Origin: Undaria pinnatifida
Taxonomy: Eukaryota; Sar; Phaeophyceae; Laminariales; Alariaceae
Direction of reading: 5' to 3'
DNA length: 64,000 nucleotides
Assembly (NCBI GenBank): GCA_012845835.1
Contig: JABAKD010000026.1
Location: 9,868,699 to 9,932,698, forward strand
Below the pieces are notes generated by a model. That model did no database searches. It saw nothing but the letters and a program-made list of their open reading frames with translations, and had not been told where the DNA came from. Shown here piece by piece: positions 55,217 to 64,000 of the stretch. Position 1 is the stretch's first letter, and the number at the start of each line of letters is the position of its first letter. A program made the position numbers and the translations under genes.

Positions 55217-56840
55217 ATGCTATTCCCGCATGAACAACTTGGCTCTCTCCTCTACCTGTCTAACCCATCTGCCGGCCTTCTGAGCAGACGTTTGCCCCCC
55301 TTCGAGTTTCATCTTAACGACAGACATATCCTTCTTTACATGCACCAACTAGTCCTTCTCTTGCCCCCCTGAAAAGCCCTTACCCCCAACAAAATCCCCA
55401 AACAATATCCTCCGTTTGTGCACTATCGCCCTTATGCTCTCTGAAGCCATCTTGGCAAGCGCATCGGCGTATGATGGGGTGTTGTCGTCGCGCTTCCGCT
55501 TCCGCCGTCCTAGGCATCGGAGGAGCATGGGGTGGTGAACCCGTCGTAGAATGTCATAATCGGCATCGTTCGAGCTCCACGTCATGCAACCGTACCGTAG
55601 TGCCTCGAACACCTCGGATTTCAGCAAACGCACCTTCAACCGTAAAGCGCACACCCGGGCGGTCATGGATTTTTCTCTTGTACAGCCGGAAGCACGCCCA
55701 GGCCTCTGAAGACGCCCCAATATTTGAATGCTAAGATGTGATAGTCCCGCCCAAGTACACAAACTCGATAGTTCGTTTGTATACCTGGCCGGATGCATTG
55801 ATGGTGAACGACACCTTCTCCCCGCCTTCGGTTTGCAGGCACGTGACATCTGGTTTCGCCTCGGAGACCGCAAGCCCGAACGCCGAGCACGCAGTCACGA
55901 TCACTGTCATCATCCTCTCCAGCCCTTCTGGTCGTCGCGATACGATGCCCGCATCATCAGAGTAAAGCATAGCCCGTAATCTTCGCGCGTCCTCCTCCTC
56001 CTTCCCCCTCCGCCCGTCGACCTTGCCGGTGCGCAAAATTCCCTACTTCTCGCCTTTCTCCTTCTTTCGTTGGAGCTGCGCCATGTTGTCCGTGGTGGCT
56101 GCATCAGCGAAAAAGCGTTTGCCGGCCACACGCAATGCCGCCGGGCGAAACATGTTGAACGGCATCGGCGCGAGCGCGCATCGTTGCCTGAGACCTTGCC
56201 CCACGTCGAACGTACCAGAAGAGACATTCCACGATAGAGGTTGCACTGTATGCGCCAAAACGTCCCTGAGCGGTTGGGTTCCTCATGTGAGGAACTGCCA
56301 GTCAATAAAGTATTTTCACGAGTACGTTATATTTTTGGACTAAGGCATAGAAGCGTGGTCGGGTTGCGCCAACGAACGCCTTCGAAGTCATTTTTCGGGA
56401 GAGATATTGAATTCCTCATGTGAGGAGCTAAGGTGACGTTCTTCTGCAACCCTACCGTGGAATGGCTTAGAAAACATTCTATCATCCAACCGCACGCATG
56501 CTTGCATGCCGTCGGGGAATTTGCGGATGACGGCGAGCGTTCTCTGTAGCACCCCTAAACGAGCAAGGAAATCCCGCAGAAGGGTTTGGTCGACGAAGTC
56601 ATATGCTTTGGTAAGGTCGATAAAGCACAAGTACAAGGGGGTGTCCTTCTTTTAATCTAGTACCTGCAGTCGTCGTACTACGAACATCATGTCAACCGTC
56701 AATCGTTGGGGTTTAAGCCGACAATGTTCCTTCGGCAGAATGTTCTCGCGTTCGCAATAGTTACTCAGCCGACCCGTGATGACATTGAAGAGAACAGAGT
56801 ATCGAGGCGCGACATCGTAAACCTCATCAAAGGTCATACT
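55217..56840 (-). mobile_element. 5'-truncated LINE, minus strand
   Basis: Same LINE clade as 23237-24706. Entry is within RT: VITGRLSNYCERENILPKEH, RLTVDMMFVVRRLQVLD, LYLCFIDLTKAYDFVDQTLL and FPDGMQACVRLDD. Then come TFDVGQGLRQRCALAP and LYSDDAGIVSRRPEGLERM (the YADD-type box), FVYLGGTITS, LRYGCMTWSSNDADYDILRR, LLRCLGRRKRKRDD, PSYADALAKMASESI, HKRRILFGDFVGGKGF, and the terminal AQKAGRWVRQVEERAKLFM near 55217. The 5' half is missing. Several in-frame stops and frame shifts, plus a nested MITE at 56225-56464, show that it is inactive. Confidence 0.9.
56225..56464. mobile_element. 240-bp MITE inside the LINE
   Basis: It interrupts the LINE between ACVRLDD and TFDVGQGLRQ, where related LINEs are continuous. 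Ends are inverted: CATTCCACGATAGAGGTTGCA-like on the left and the complement of CATTCCACGGTAGGGTTGCA on the right. Each arm also carries the palindrome TTCCTCATGTGAGGA (56279, 56412). Target duplication unclear. Confidence 0.75.
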
Positions 56841-56949
56841 CGCCCGGCCGAAGCAGCGGTTGGGACGGTATCGTCACCAGCACTTGTACAAGAAATCGCA
56901 GCTGATGAAAAGGAAAATCAAGATATATACCCCATTTTATTATTACTAT

Positions 56950-58170
56950 GGAGAAACCGGCGTCTTTAATAGTCCTCAAGCACAAGGATGCGACTGGATG
57001 ACCGGTAAGGAGCAAATTCTCCTACAAGAGCTTGTTGCGATATTCATCAAGGTCACTGACCATGTGATCCGGGAGAAAATCGAAAAGCTCGTCAACTCCA
57101 ACATAAAGCAAGGAAATGACCCGGACTCTAATTTAATCGAAAAGACGCTCGCGCGCTCTGAGCTCCAGAATATGGGTGAGACGATTTCCGACCGCAGAGC
57201 TAAGGACATGTGTTCAAGGATTAGCGGCGCAATACAAGCATGTCAAAATGATGATGTACCAATACCCGACTTTCGACGTCACTCAGATTCAAAGCACGAC
57301 GCGCCATCTTTGTTGGATGATCTTTCGGGCAAGAGCGATACCAAGATCACTGGTCGTGGCGTTGCCATGACTGCGGCATCGACTTGCAGTCATTGAGGGA
57401 AGGAAAGACCCTACGCCCGGTACTGCTGGAACTGGAAGGATGAAAACGACTGCAGACCTATTGGCGCTCGCGAAAAGCAGAAGAACAAGGAATCTTCAAA
57501 CGGCAAGGCAGCATCCAACGTTGAAGTTAAGCACACGTGGTGTTCTGTACACAAGACTACTTCTCAAGTCGATAAGAAACGCCACAGCCAAGGAACACCA
57601 CGCTCATCGCCGAGTGGACGCGCTCACACTGCATCTTTTGTACAAGGCGCAAACACACACCTCCTACAGCGACGAAAAGGCGTCCCTTAATTTCGACGAT
57701 GACTTCGTGGAAGGGTTCCCGTTTGAAGGACTGCTAGTTGGTAGCGGCAACAGGGGTTTGACCTCAACAGCGACAAGTACACGATGATTGTGGACAGCGG
57801 CACGTCAAAACACTTGATACACGAGGAGCTGATCCAAGAATACGGAAAAACATAAGGCATTACAAAAAGCTAAAGGATCCGACGGTCATCATGACTAACG
57901 GAAGCAAGGAGGTATTCGCAACAGAAACAGGCACAATCTAGGGATACATCATCGACCAGGCCGGCCAGCGTGTTGCTGTTGGCATCTCGACCATGTCCGT
58001 ACCTGGACTGGGACGCAACATCTTCTCCTTTATCAAAGCAATGCAATAAGGGGTAAGCACTGTCTTTGAAACGGGAAACCGCCACTTGCACGTCAACAGA
58101 AATAATTCACTTCCTCTCGCCCGACCGTCAAAGCAAAAGGCCGTATGCTTTTACATGGAATTTCTTCGCA
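56950..58170 (+). pseudogene. Copia gag/protease remnant (fossil)
   Basis: Second Copia copy, from a different lineage than 10976-18567. Gag-like pieces are ETISDRRAKDMCSRISGAIQ, MMMYQYPTFDVTQIQSTTRH and ITGRGVAMTAASTCSH (the lead-in to a zinc knuckle). About 0.4 kb on lies a protease start, YTMIVDSGTSKHLIHEELI, then GISTMSVPGLGRNIFSF. No clear integrase, RT or LTR follows. Degraded in many places, so old. Confidence 0.7.
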
Positions 58171-59700
58171 CCCTGGGCGGCACGGCTGATACGTCATCAA
58201 CGCCTGCTGTGATTCCGGCAGCACAGGCAAGCAACGACGCCAATCCAGGCGATTACACCTCGGACGAGACCCACGAATTCTGCACCAACTCCAGAATAGC
58301 CATGAAGCACACCACGACGGTAACGCCCTAACGGGAGAGGGTATCCGCCGGGTATCGGCAGAATCATGCGGCTGTGAAGAAGTGCACAGGAACAGGCGGA
58401 TACAACACGCCTGGAGAGGCTACTGTTACAGAGACTGGGTGCCAACATGCGCAAATCCCGGACACCACGCTCGAGGAAGCCAGTCACTGAGACGGAACGC
58501 TCTTGTGCGCTAGCCAAGGACATGCTACACTACTACTAAAACAACCTTCTGGAAAGGGAAAAGTCATCGACAACAGCCGGAGCGTCATCGACGGGAGCTG
58601 GAGCATCCTCATCAGACGATGAAGCGTCATCGTCGCCAAATATTGAACAATCGCAATCAAGGGCGGAGAACTAATGCAAGAAGCTGGAGTCTCCTTGTAA
58701 GAATATACGCCTACCATTACGCCCGGAGAAGTTCATTCTACTACGGCTGGGGCCGCATCGGATGCACCGCATCACGAAACCGCCACACAAGACCGAATCC
58801 AAGAGTCGAGGATACATTCGACACCACGCACGCAACAGGAGCATTCGGGACAAACCCACTAACCAAGTGTGTAGGATTCACCTACACCAAGAGAGACCCT
58901 TCCCGGATCTCGGATGAGCAACCCCCCCGGTGATTAAGATCTCCATCGACACACCAAGATGCCATCCACTTCACGGATCAGCATGGTCTGGAACTAGGGC
59001 CAATCAAACATGTTCGCATGGGCTCTTTGGAGCAGCAGCATCTGGATCACCATCGCATACCGAAGCAACTGCGACGAGAATCACAGGATCAACTTCATGT
59101 TGGGTCACGGGAACACCAGCTGAACCAACGGCATTACACGGGACCGTTGGAGTCGCTGGATCATCGCCATCTAGGACCACTGGATCACCAGGTGGGCCAA
59201 GGGTCGACGGATCGACAATGTCTGCTACATCCGGGATTGCACCAGTTATGTTCGATCCACGCCTTGGAGGCAAGCTCAACAACGAAACATAAAGTCAGGG
59301 GGAGGTTTATACGCCCACGACAGAAAACGGACAGCGGCGAGTAAACCCGGCCACAAGATCTGCAAAAATACAAAGATGACCTAGAGCCACCGTCGACATC
59401 TCCGGCTTTCGTCTACACCCGCAAGCCAACCTCAGGCTTCCTCTCAGTTCCGAACGAAGAACCCATAAGCATCGACGTCAAGACACAGAACCTCTCTGCA
59501 TAAGTATCAGTCGAGGCGAAGCCAATGACGGCAATCACTTTTGAGGGAAATGATTTAACAAACCTCTCCAACTTCAACATGAAGGTAAGCCTGTAGTTCG
59601 AAGCGACGGACAACGCACGAAGCATATCTAACGACGTCTCCAGCAATAACGTCTACGTCGGTAACTTTTACACTACCAAGGTCGAGCCACTGGAGTTGTG
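58171..59700. other. possible tail of the Copia remnant, unrecognised
   Basis: Frames are open on both strands around 58930-59340 (Thr/Ser/Gly-rich), but I recognise no domain. It may be linker sequence of the same decayed Copia element. Confidence 0.35.
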
Positions 59701-60225
59701 AAATGCGTTATCTGTTGGCCAATATTGTACGTAGTGTGTCGCATGTTCTCTTTGTACGAAGCGGGCAGACACAACAACCAGTGTTGTGCACGGTTTGGGG
59801 ATTGGAGAATATCGCAGTTGGTACCAAATAAGAATACAAGGCGAATACGCAATTTCGACTGCACACCTGAATACTGCAATTGACTACGCATCTTCGGTAT
59901 TTCAACCCATACGTCCGGAAAACTCGCAACCTGGACACGTACACGCGGAAGATTAAGGTACACGAGAGTTGATGGTTCTCTAGAATAAGTGGTATTTCTT
60001 TAGCAGTGCGTCGCTGGTAGTGCCCCTTTGTTCCTATAATTGTGGGCGGCAGGAACACTGGTAGGCTGTTCACTCCTGAAATTGTTGCGGAATGATGACC
60101 AGATTCACTGTTTCAGACCTCTGCACAATCGTCTTTTATCTCTTCGTTGTTGATTAACCGAGCGGAATATGGTTAACGTCTGGTGATTGTATTTCAAAAT
60201 TGTGAGCTAGTAAGTTAACTTACAT
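59701..60225. other. no gene recognised
   Basis: Short frames only; no repeat partner seen. Confidence 0.4.
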
Positions 60226-60229
60226 AAAC

Positions 60230-60660
60230 AAGAAGCATGTATAATAGTGTCAGAGCGTGTCCGCTTATTTTGCATTCACCCCTTAGATATTTAGCACGAT
60301 GAGCCTGCTCTACGCAAAACATTTCCCCCAACATTTATCATTAATGCTGCATGTATTTCCGTAATGGAGTTTTTCGCATACAACGCAGAGTGAGCAAATC
60401 TTAACATAACGGGGTTAGGTAATAAAAATGATACATATTGTCAGTAACCATCATGTCGTTAATTGATAACACTGAAAGCCATCTGGTATACATTGCGAGT
60501 TTCTAGTACAACAGGCAGTTTTCAGCCTGGTGGTTGTCGTTTATCGATGAGCCTTAAACATGCAGAGGTCTCAGCAGTAACATCTTAGGTATATCATACA
60601 CAGCAGTGTACAGGCTAATCGTATCCACAATCCGGGTGCATGTCGTACGTACTCGTACAC
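60230..60660 (+). repeat. outer repeat, copy 3 (uninterrupted)
   Basis: Aligns with 30340-30504, then 37389-37425, then 40139-40235. It therefore shows what that locus looked like before the PAT/Ngaro-like element and the TA-target transposon inserted. Confidence 0.75.
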
Positions 60661-60694
60661 GTTGAGAGGTACAGTCTTCGGTTTCCCTCGTAAA

Positions 60695-61140
60695 ACCGGT
60701 AGCAAGATATTTGTTATGGGAGTTGTTGCTGAGGCAAAAATGTAGGCTACGTAAAGTCTTGATTACGTACCCCGAGATACGAGTTGTTTACATGACAAGG
60801 ATGTAGGTTTTCGTATTGGGATCAATCGCTTTCTTGGGATCATAGCTTGTTTCACATTTGTTGTTTGTACCTCATGCTGAGGGTTTATTTGCCTTTGATC
60901 TACGAGCAGCGCATCGCGGGTGCACCCCCCTCACATGGTCACTCCACATCTACACATCATTAAATTTACATCGGAACCTTTTGCTTACCATCAGCTTTTA
61001 TCTGATGTGCAAAGCAAGTCAATTAATCATCATGTCGGCTCAAGGTCGTCAAACAAAATCATCATTTCATTTTTCAATAGTTGGAGCTTTTCCCCTACAG
61101 GCTCACCTAACCGTTGCCTGCGTTTGCCTCAAATCATTTA
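60695..61140 (+). repeat. dispersed repeat E, copy 2, left part
   Basis: Aligns with 52785-53255, stopping at CAAATCATTTA where an insertion begins. Confidence 0.85.
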
Positions 61141-61148
61141 AGCTGTTG

Positions 61149-61535
61149 TTAAGGACTTTAGTGGGGTATTACTCCGTTTGACCACTTGAAAAAGGTTAAC
61201 CAATAGCTTACCCAAACTAAGCCTTATAACACTCCCCCCCCCTGAACCGGCGGGATAGAAGGTCGGCCGGATATACGGGCGGACCTGTCAATATGTCCAA
61301 GCCGTTTCATTTCATGGGTATACCGGGGAGAGTATTTTTCAAGTTCGCCATGGGAAAATCTGAAAAAGTTTATTATTGTGGATGTGGGGATCGAACCCAC
61401 GACCCAAAAACCCATGGTCTGTCGACGACGCCATTTGTCAAGGAATTTAGTGGGGTATTAGTCCGTTTGACCACTTGCCACTGGTCAACCAATAGCTTAC
61501 CCAAACTAAGCCTAATAACACTCCCCCCCCTGAAC
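61149..61535. repeat. direct ~95-bp repeat pair with tRNA-like segment
   Basis: 61149-61240 and 61438-61530 are near-identical (TTTAGTGGGGTATTA.TCCG, TTTGACCACTTG, CCAATAGCTTACCCAAACTA, ACACTCCCCCC). Between them, on the minus strand at about 61376-61400, GTGGGTTCGATCCCCAC has the form of a tRNA T-arm (B box), and TGGCAAGTGGTCAAACGG near 61483 resembles an A box. This could be a tRNA-derived SINE or a decayed class II tRNA gene. The acceptor stem does not close, so I do not call a functional tRNA. Confidence 0.5.
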
Positions 61536-61554
61536 GGCGGGGCTGACACAGTAT

Positions 61555-62079
61555 GTGCTCAACAAATTTTCCAAGAAATCCCCGCCGTACCACGTCACTC
61601 AAGAAGACGTTTCGACTCCCCTCCAACGGCTGGAGGTGGAGCAGATCAGTAGTCATCCGTCGGTACGGGGGCGAGGTGGCGTCATCGCGGTGCTATACAA
61701 GACGCATTGGGCGGGACTCCCCGAACCGTCCTGGGAGCGGGAAATGGACCTTCACCTCTCCCGCTCTCACATATTGCGTTATTGGGCCGGAACCCCGGAC
61801 CAGCACCGCCAAACCACCCGCCTTTACCGCCGAATGCGGATCGGGGCGGCACAGCGTGAGCTCTCCCGCAACAACGGGGAACGTTTCCTAGCGCCGGGCT
61901 ACGCCTGTGTTCCCCGCACCGATTATCTCCGTCGCTACCACGACACAGCACTCCCTAAGGGGGCCCACGTTTGGTACAAGGGAGACGATGGTTTATGGTG
62001 GCTAGAAAAAAATCAGCGCGAGCACTACCGAGGACAAGGTATACCTGGTCCGCTTTCTGGACGACCCGGGACCGATTAA
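61555..62079 (+). pseudogene. chromodomain at the end of a Gypsy integrase (fossil)
   Basis: The piece EVEQISSHPSVRGRGGVIAV + LYKTHWAGLPEPSWEREMDL fits a chromodomain (aromatic cage-type V..I..HR, YLVKW.G, SWE....L). In chromoviruses this module guides integration to marked chromatin. It is followed by a basic stretch. Confidence 0.7.
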
Positions 62080-62272
62080 ACTCCCTCTTCCCCCGGCGTT
62101 CGTAGAACCGGAGTTTCCCCGAATCTCGCATATTTCTGCATATGCGACTCATCAGGGTGGGCTAGTGTTAAGATACGGCCTCGAAAGGCCTGTAGGTTAT
62201 CGAATTTGAGATCATATGGATGGGTTTCGTATGATAAGGTTGGCGGTTTATATTCGGGGAAGTTAGGAATTA

Positions 62273-62296
62273 GATCGGAGGCACGCGCCTCCGATC
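62273..62296. repeat. perfect hairpin GATCGGAGGC
   Basis: 10-bp perfect stem with a 4-base loop (ACGC), within the probable LTR-like tail of the Gypsy fragment. Confidence 0.9.
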
Positions 62297-62428
62297 TCAG
62301 AAGCTATCCCGGGCTCTGGTGGAAACGAATAAACCTACATCTCTACGAAGGAACGAAAGTGAGTACTCTACGAGGACCTGCTCAATTGGCAGACCTGCAG
62401 GGGGCACTCTGTGTCCCCCACCTATTTA

Positions 62429-62535
62429 TTGCACAGAGTGTCTTCATCGGGTCATATGAAAACGAGCCTAGGAGCGTACACCAGCTACGCGAGCTGATAC
62501 ACGCCACGTGCCATCTCAATTATAAAAAGCTACTA
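62429..62535 (+). repeat. dispersed repeat E, copy 2, right part
   Basis: Resumes the alignment with 53265-53355: GTCTTCATCGG, GAGCGTACACCAGCTACG, GAGCTGATAC.CGCCACGTGCCATC. Confidence 0.85.
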
Positions 62536-62829
62536 CCAGGTATTATTTATATAACAACCGTAAAACGATGTCGTTCATGGTGTTGACCCGAAACTCGGTA
62601 CCAGGTACAAGAAACCCAGAGGGGAGAAGCTGGATGTAGCAACACTTCTCGTACGAGATCGTGGTCGCGGACCAAACGTTGCATGTGCGGTAGCTTGTGT
62701 CGCACAACAAGACAACGTGAAACAACGGTTACAGTGATTTTCCCGACGGGGTGTTGACGCGGTGTTTTTATGGCTGTGTATCGGTAGCACTTAACGCTAC
62801 TATTGAGATAGAATATATAATATAAAAAA

Positions 62830-64000
62830 AATTAAACAACCCTTCCCCCCCTCGCCGCTCCGTCCCCCGATTCTCCCCCCCCCCCCCTTCCGCCTAGTCT
62901 GTCCAAACGCCCCACTCACAATCAAAATCAGCCTGAGTAATAAACACCTATACGCAGTTGATATCACGTCATTATCGTTCTGACCATCCATGACGTAGTT
63001 TTCAATTATTTTCCCCCCGACCCCCCCTCCCCTCTAACGCCCCCTTTTCTCCGACCACCTGCACGATCGCCTAGACCTAGCACCACGCGTATAACAAGTT
63101 GCTACATATCTTTGATCTCACAGCCGAAGTGTATTTGAATATTATTTGTGACCTAAACCTCCTAAAAAATCCCCCCCCCCCCCCCCTCCCTCCCCTCTTG
63201 CTCTCCCTTACTCAAACGCCCCACCAAATATCGAAATCCGACACATTAACAAACACTTCACGCACAGGATATCACCTCATTATCTTTCGAGAGCCATCCA
63301 TGCCGCTGTGTTCCCCCCCCCCCTCCCCCCCCCCCGACTCGAACGCCCCCTTCTTCCCCATCACCCGCACCATCGCCTAGACCTAGCACCACACGTATAA
63401 CAAACCCCTCACCTGAAGCCCTCCCCCCCCCCCCCCCCCCCTCCAACGCCCCCTCTTTTCCGACCACCTGCACGATTGACTAGACCTAGCACCACGCGTA
63501 TAACAACCTGCTACATATCTTTGATCTCACAGCCGAAGTGTATTTGAATATTATTTGTGACCTAAACCTCCTAAAAAATCTCCCCCCCCCCCCTCTTGCT
63601 CTCCCTTACTCCAACGCCCCACCAAATATCGAAATCCGCCACATTAATAAACACTTCACGCACAGGATATCACCTCATTATCGTTCGAGAGCCATCCATG
63701 CCGCTGTGTCCCCCCCCCTCTCCCCCCCCGCCTCGAACGCCCCCTTCTTCCCCATCACCCGCACCATCGCCTAGACCTAGCACCACACGTATAACAAACC
63801 CCTCACCTAAAGCCCTTCCCCCCCCCCCCCCCTCCGCCCCCCGCCCCCACCCCCCACCTTCCCCCCCAACCCATCCCAACCCCACCCCCTCGAACACTCC
63901 ACCCTCTCTTTACTCACTGATTGCACGACTTACTCCAGGATATACATGATAAACTGATGTATTATTTCCAAAACCGTCACATTTATCCCCTCAAAATAAT
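62830..64000. repeat. cytosine-rich satellite, ~410-bp period
   Basis: At least three diverged units run to the window edge. Landmarks recur about 400-410 bp apart: CTAGACCTAGCACCACGCG (63071; 63480), TTTGATCTCACAGCCGAAG (63111; 63520) and AACGCCCCACCAAATATCG (63210; 63612). A shorter sub-repeat, ATCGCCTAGACCTAGCACCA, occurs about four times. Long C runs of 8-20 bases separate the parts. Open frames here are low-complexity artefacts. Confidence 0.9.

Larger units (their letters stand above)
61136..62428 (+). mobile_element. Gypsy (chromovirus-type) tail insertion (fossil)
   Basis: About 1.28 kb (61141-62423) interrupts repeat E. ATTTA occurs on both sides (61136-61140, 62424-62428), a possible target duplication. 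It contains a chromodomain-bearing integrase end (61620-61830), two direct copies of a ~95-bp segment, and a tRNA-like stretch. No full pol is present, so this is a partial, decayed copy. Confidence 0.65.

Noticed and set aside
58930-59340. Open frames on both strands, Thr/Ser/Gly-rich
   Set aside because: Open on both strands with biased composition and no domain; may be linker of the decayed Copia copy, but not a separate gene.
61376-61483. Functional tRNA gene on the minus strand
   Set aside because: The T-arm looks good, but the acceptor stem does not pair and the anticodon arm is unclear. Better seen as a tRNA-derived or decayed segment.

Overview
This window looks like nuclear DNA of a eukaryote made almost entirely of transposable elements, fossil retroelements and satellite-like repeats. 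I found no convincing host gene, rRNA, CRISPR array or bacterial-style operon. The mix (Copia, Ty3/Gypsy, a DIRS/PAT-type tyrosine-recombinase element, 5'-truncated LINEs, TA-target DNA transposons and many triplet repeats) fits a large, repeat-rich algal or other protist genome. A brown alga or another stramenopile is my best guess, but the sequence alone does not prove it.

Layout. 0-3 kb holds a triplet microsatellite and a minisatellite of about 41 bp built on a GTAC palindrome, which switches orientation near 2.34 kb. 3.7-4.2 kb holds an unidentified coding-like remnant. 4.4-9.5 kb holds diverged dispersed repeats. A long repeat 'unit B' lies at 5.2-8.0 kb. A second copy of unit B begins near 18.6 kb and has been split apart by later insertions. 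In order these are a 1-kb block with a ~200-bp tandem repeat (19.35-20.33), a 6.6-kb transposon with ~0.7-kb terminal inverted repeats (21.03-27.66) that carries a LINE tail, a MITE (28.49-29.31), a PAT/Ngaro-like element (30.5-37.4), a TA-target transposon with its own nested MITE (37.43-40.14), and a Ty3/Gypsy element (40.47-50.01). A Copia element with two LTRs occupies 10.98-18.57.

The right third (50-64 kb) contains more paired dispersed repeats, a minus-strand LINE with a small MITE inside it (55.2-56.8), a degraded Copia gag/protease remnant (56.9-58.2), a chromodomain-bearing Gypsy tail that interrupts another repeat copy (61.1-62.4), and a cytosine-rich satellite of ~410-bp period running to the window end.

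The most unusual feature is the Ty3/Gypsy element. Between its RNase H and integrase regions lies about 1 kb that reads as a cytosine-5 DNA methyltransferase, with recognisable motif I, II, IV, IX and X neighbourhoods. This suggests a retrotransposon that captured a DNA methyltransferase. Terminal repeats suggest an age order: the PAT/Ngaro-like element is youngest (repeats ~98-99% alike by eye), then the Gypsy (low-to-mid nineties), then the Copia (~90%). Several insertions leave reconstructible empty sites that match a sister copy of the host repeat, so the order of events can be read directly.
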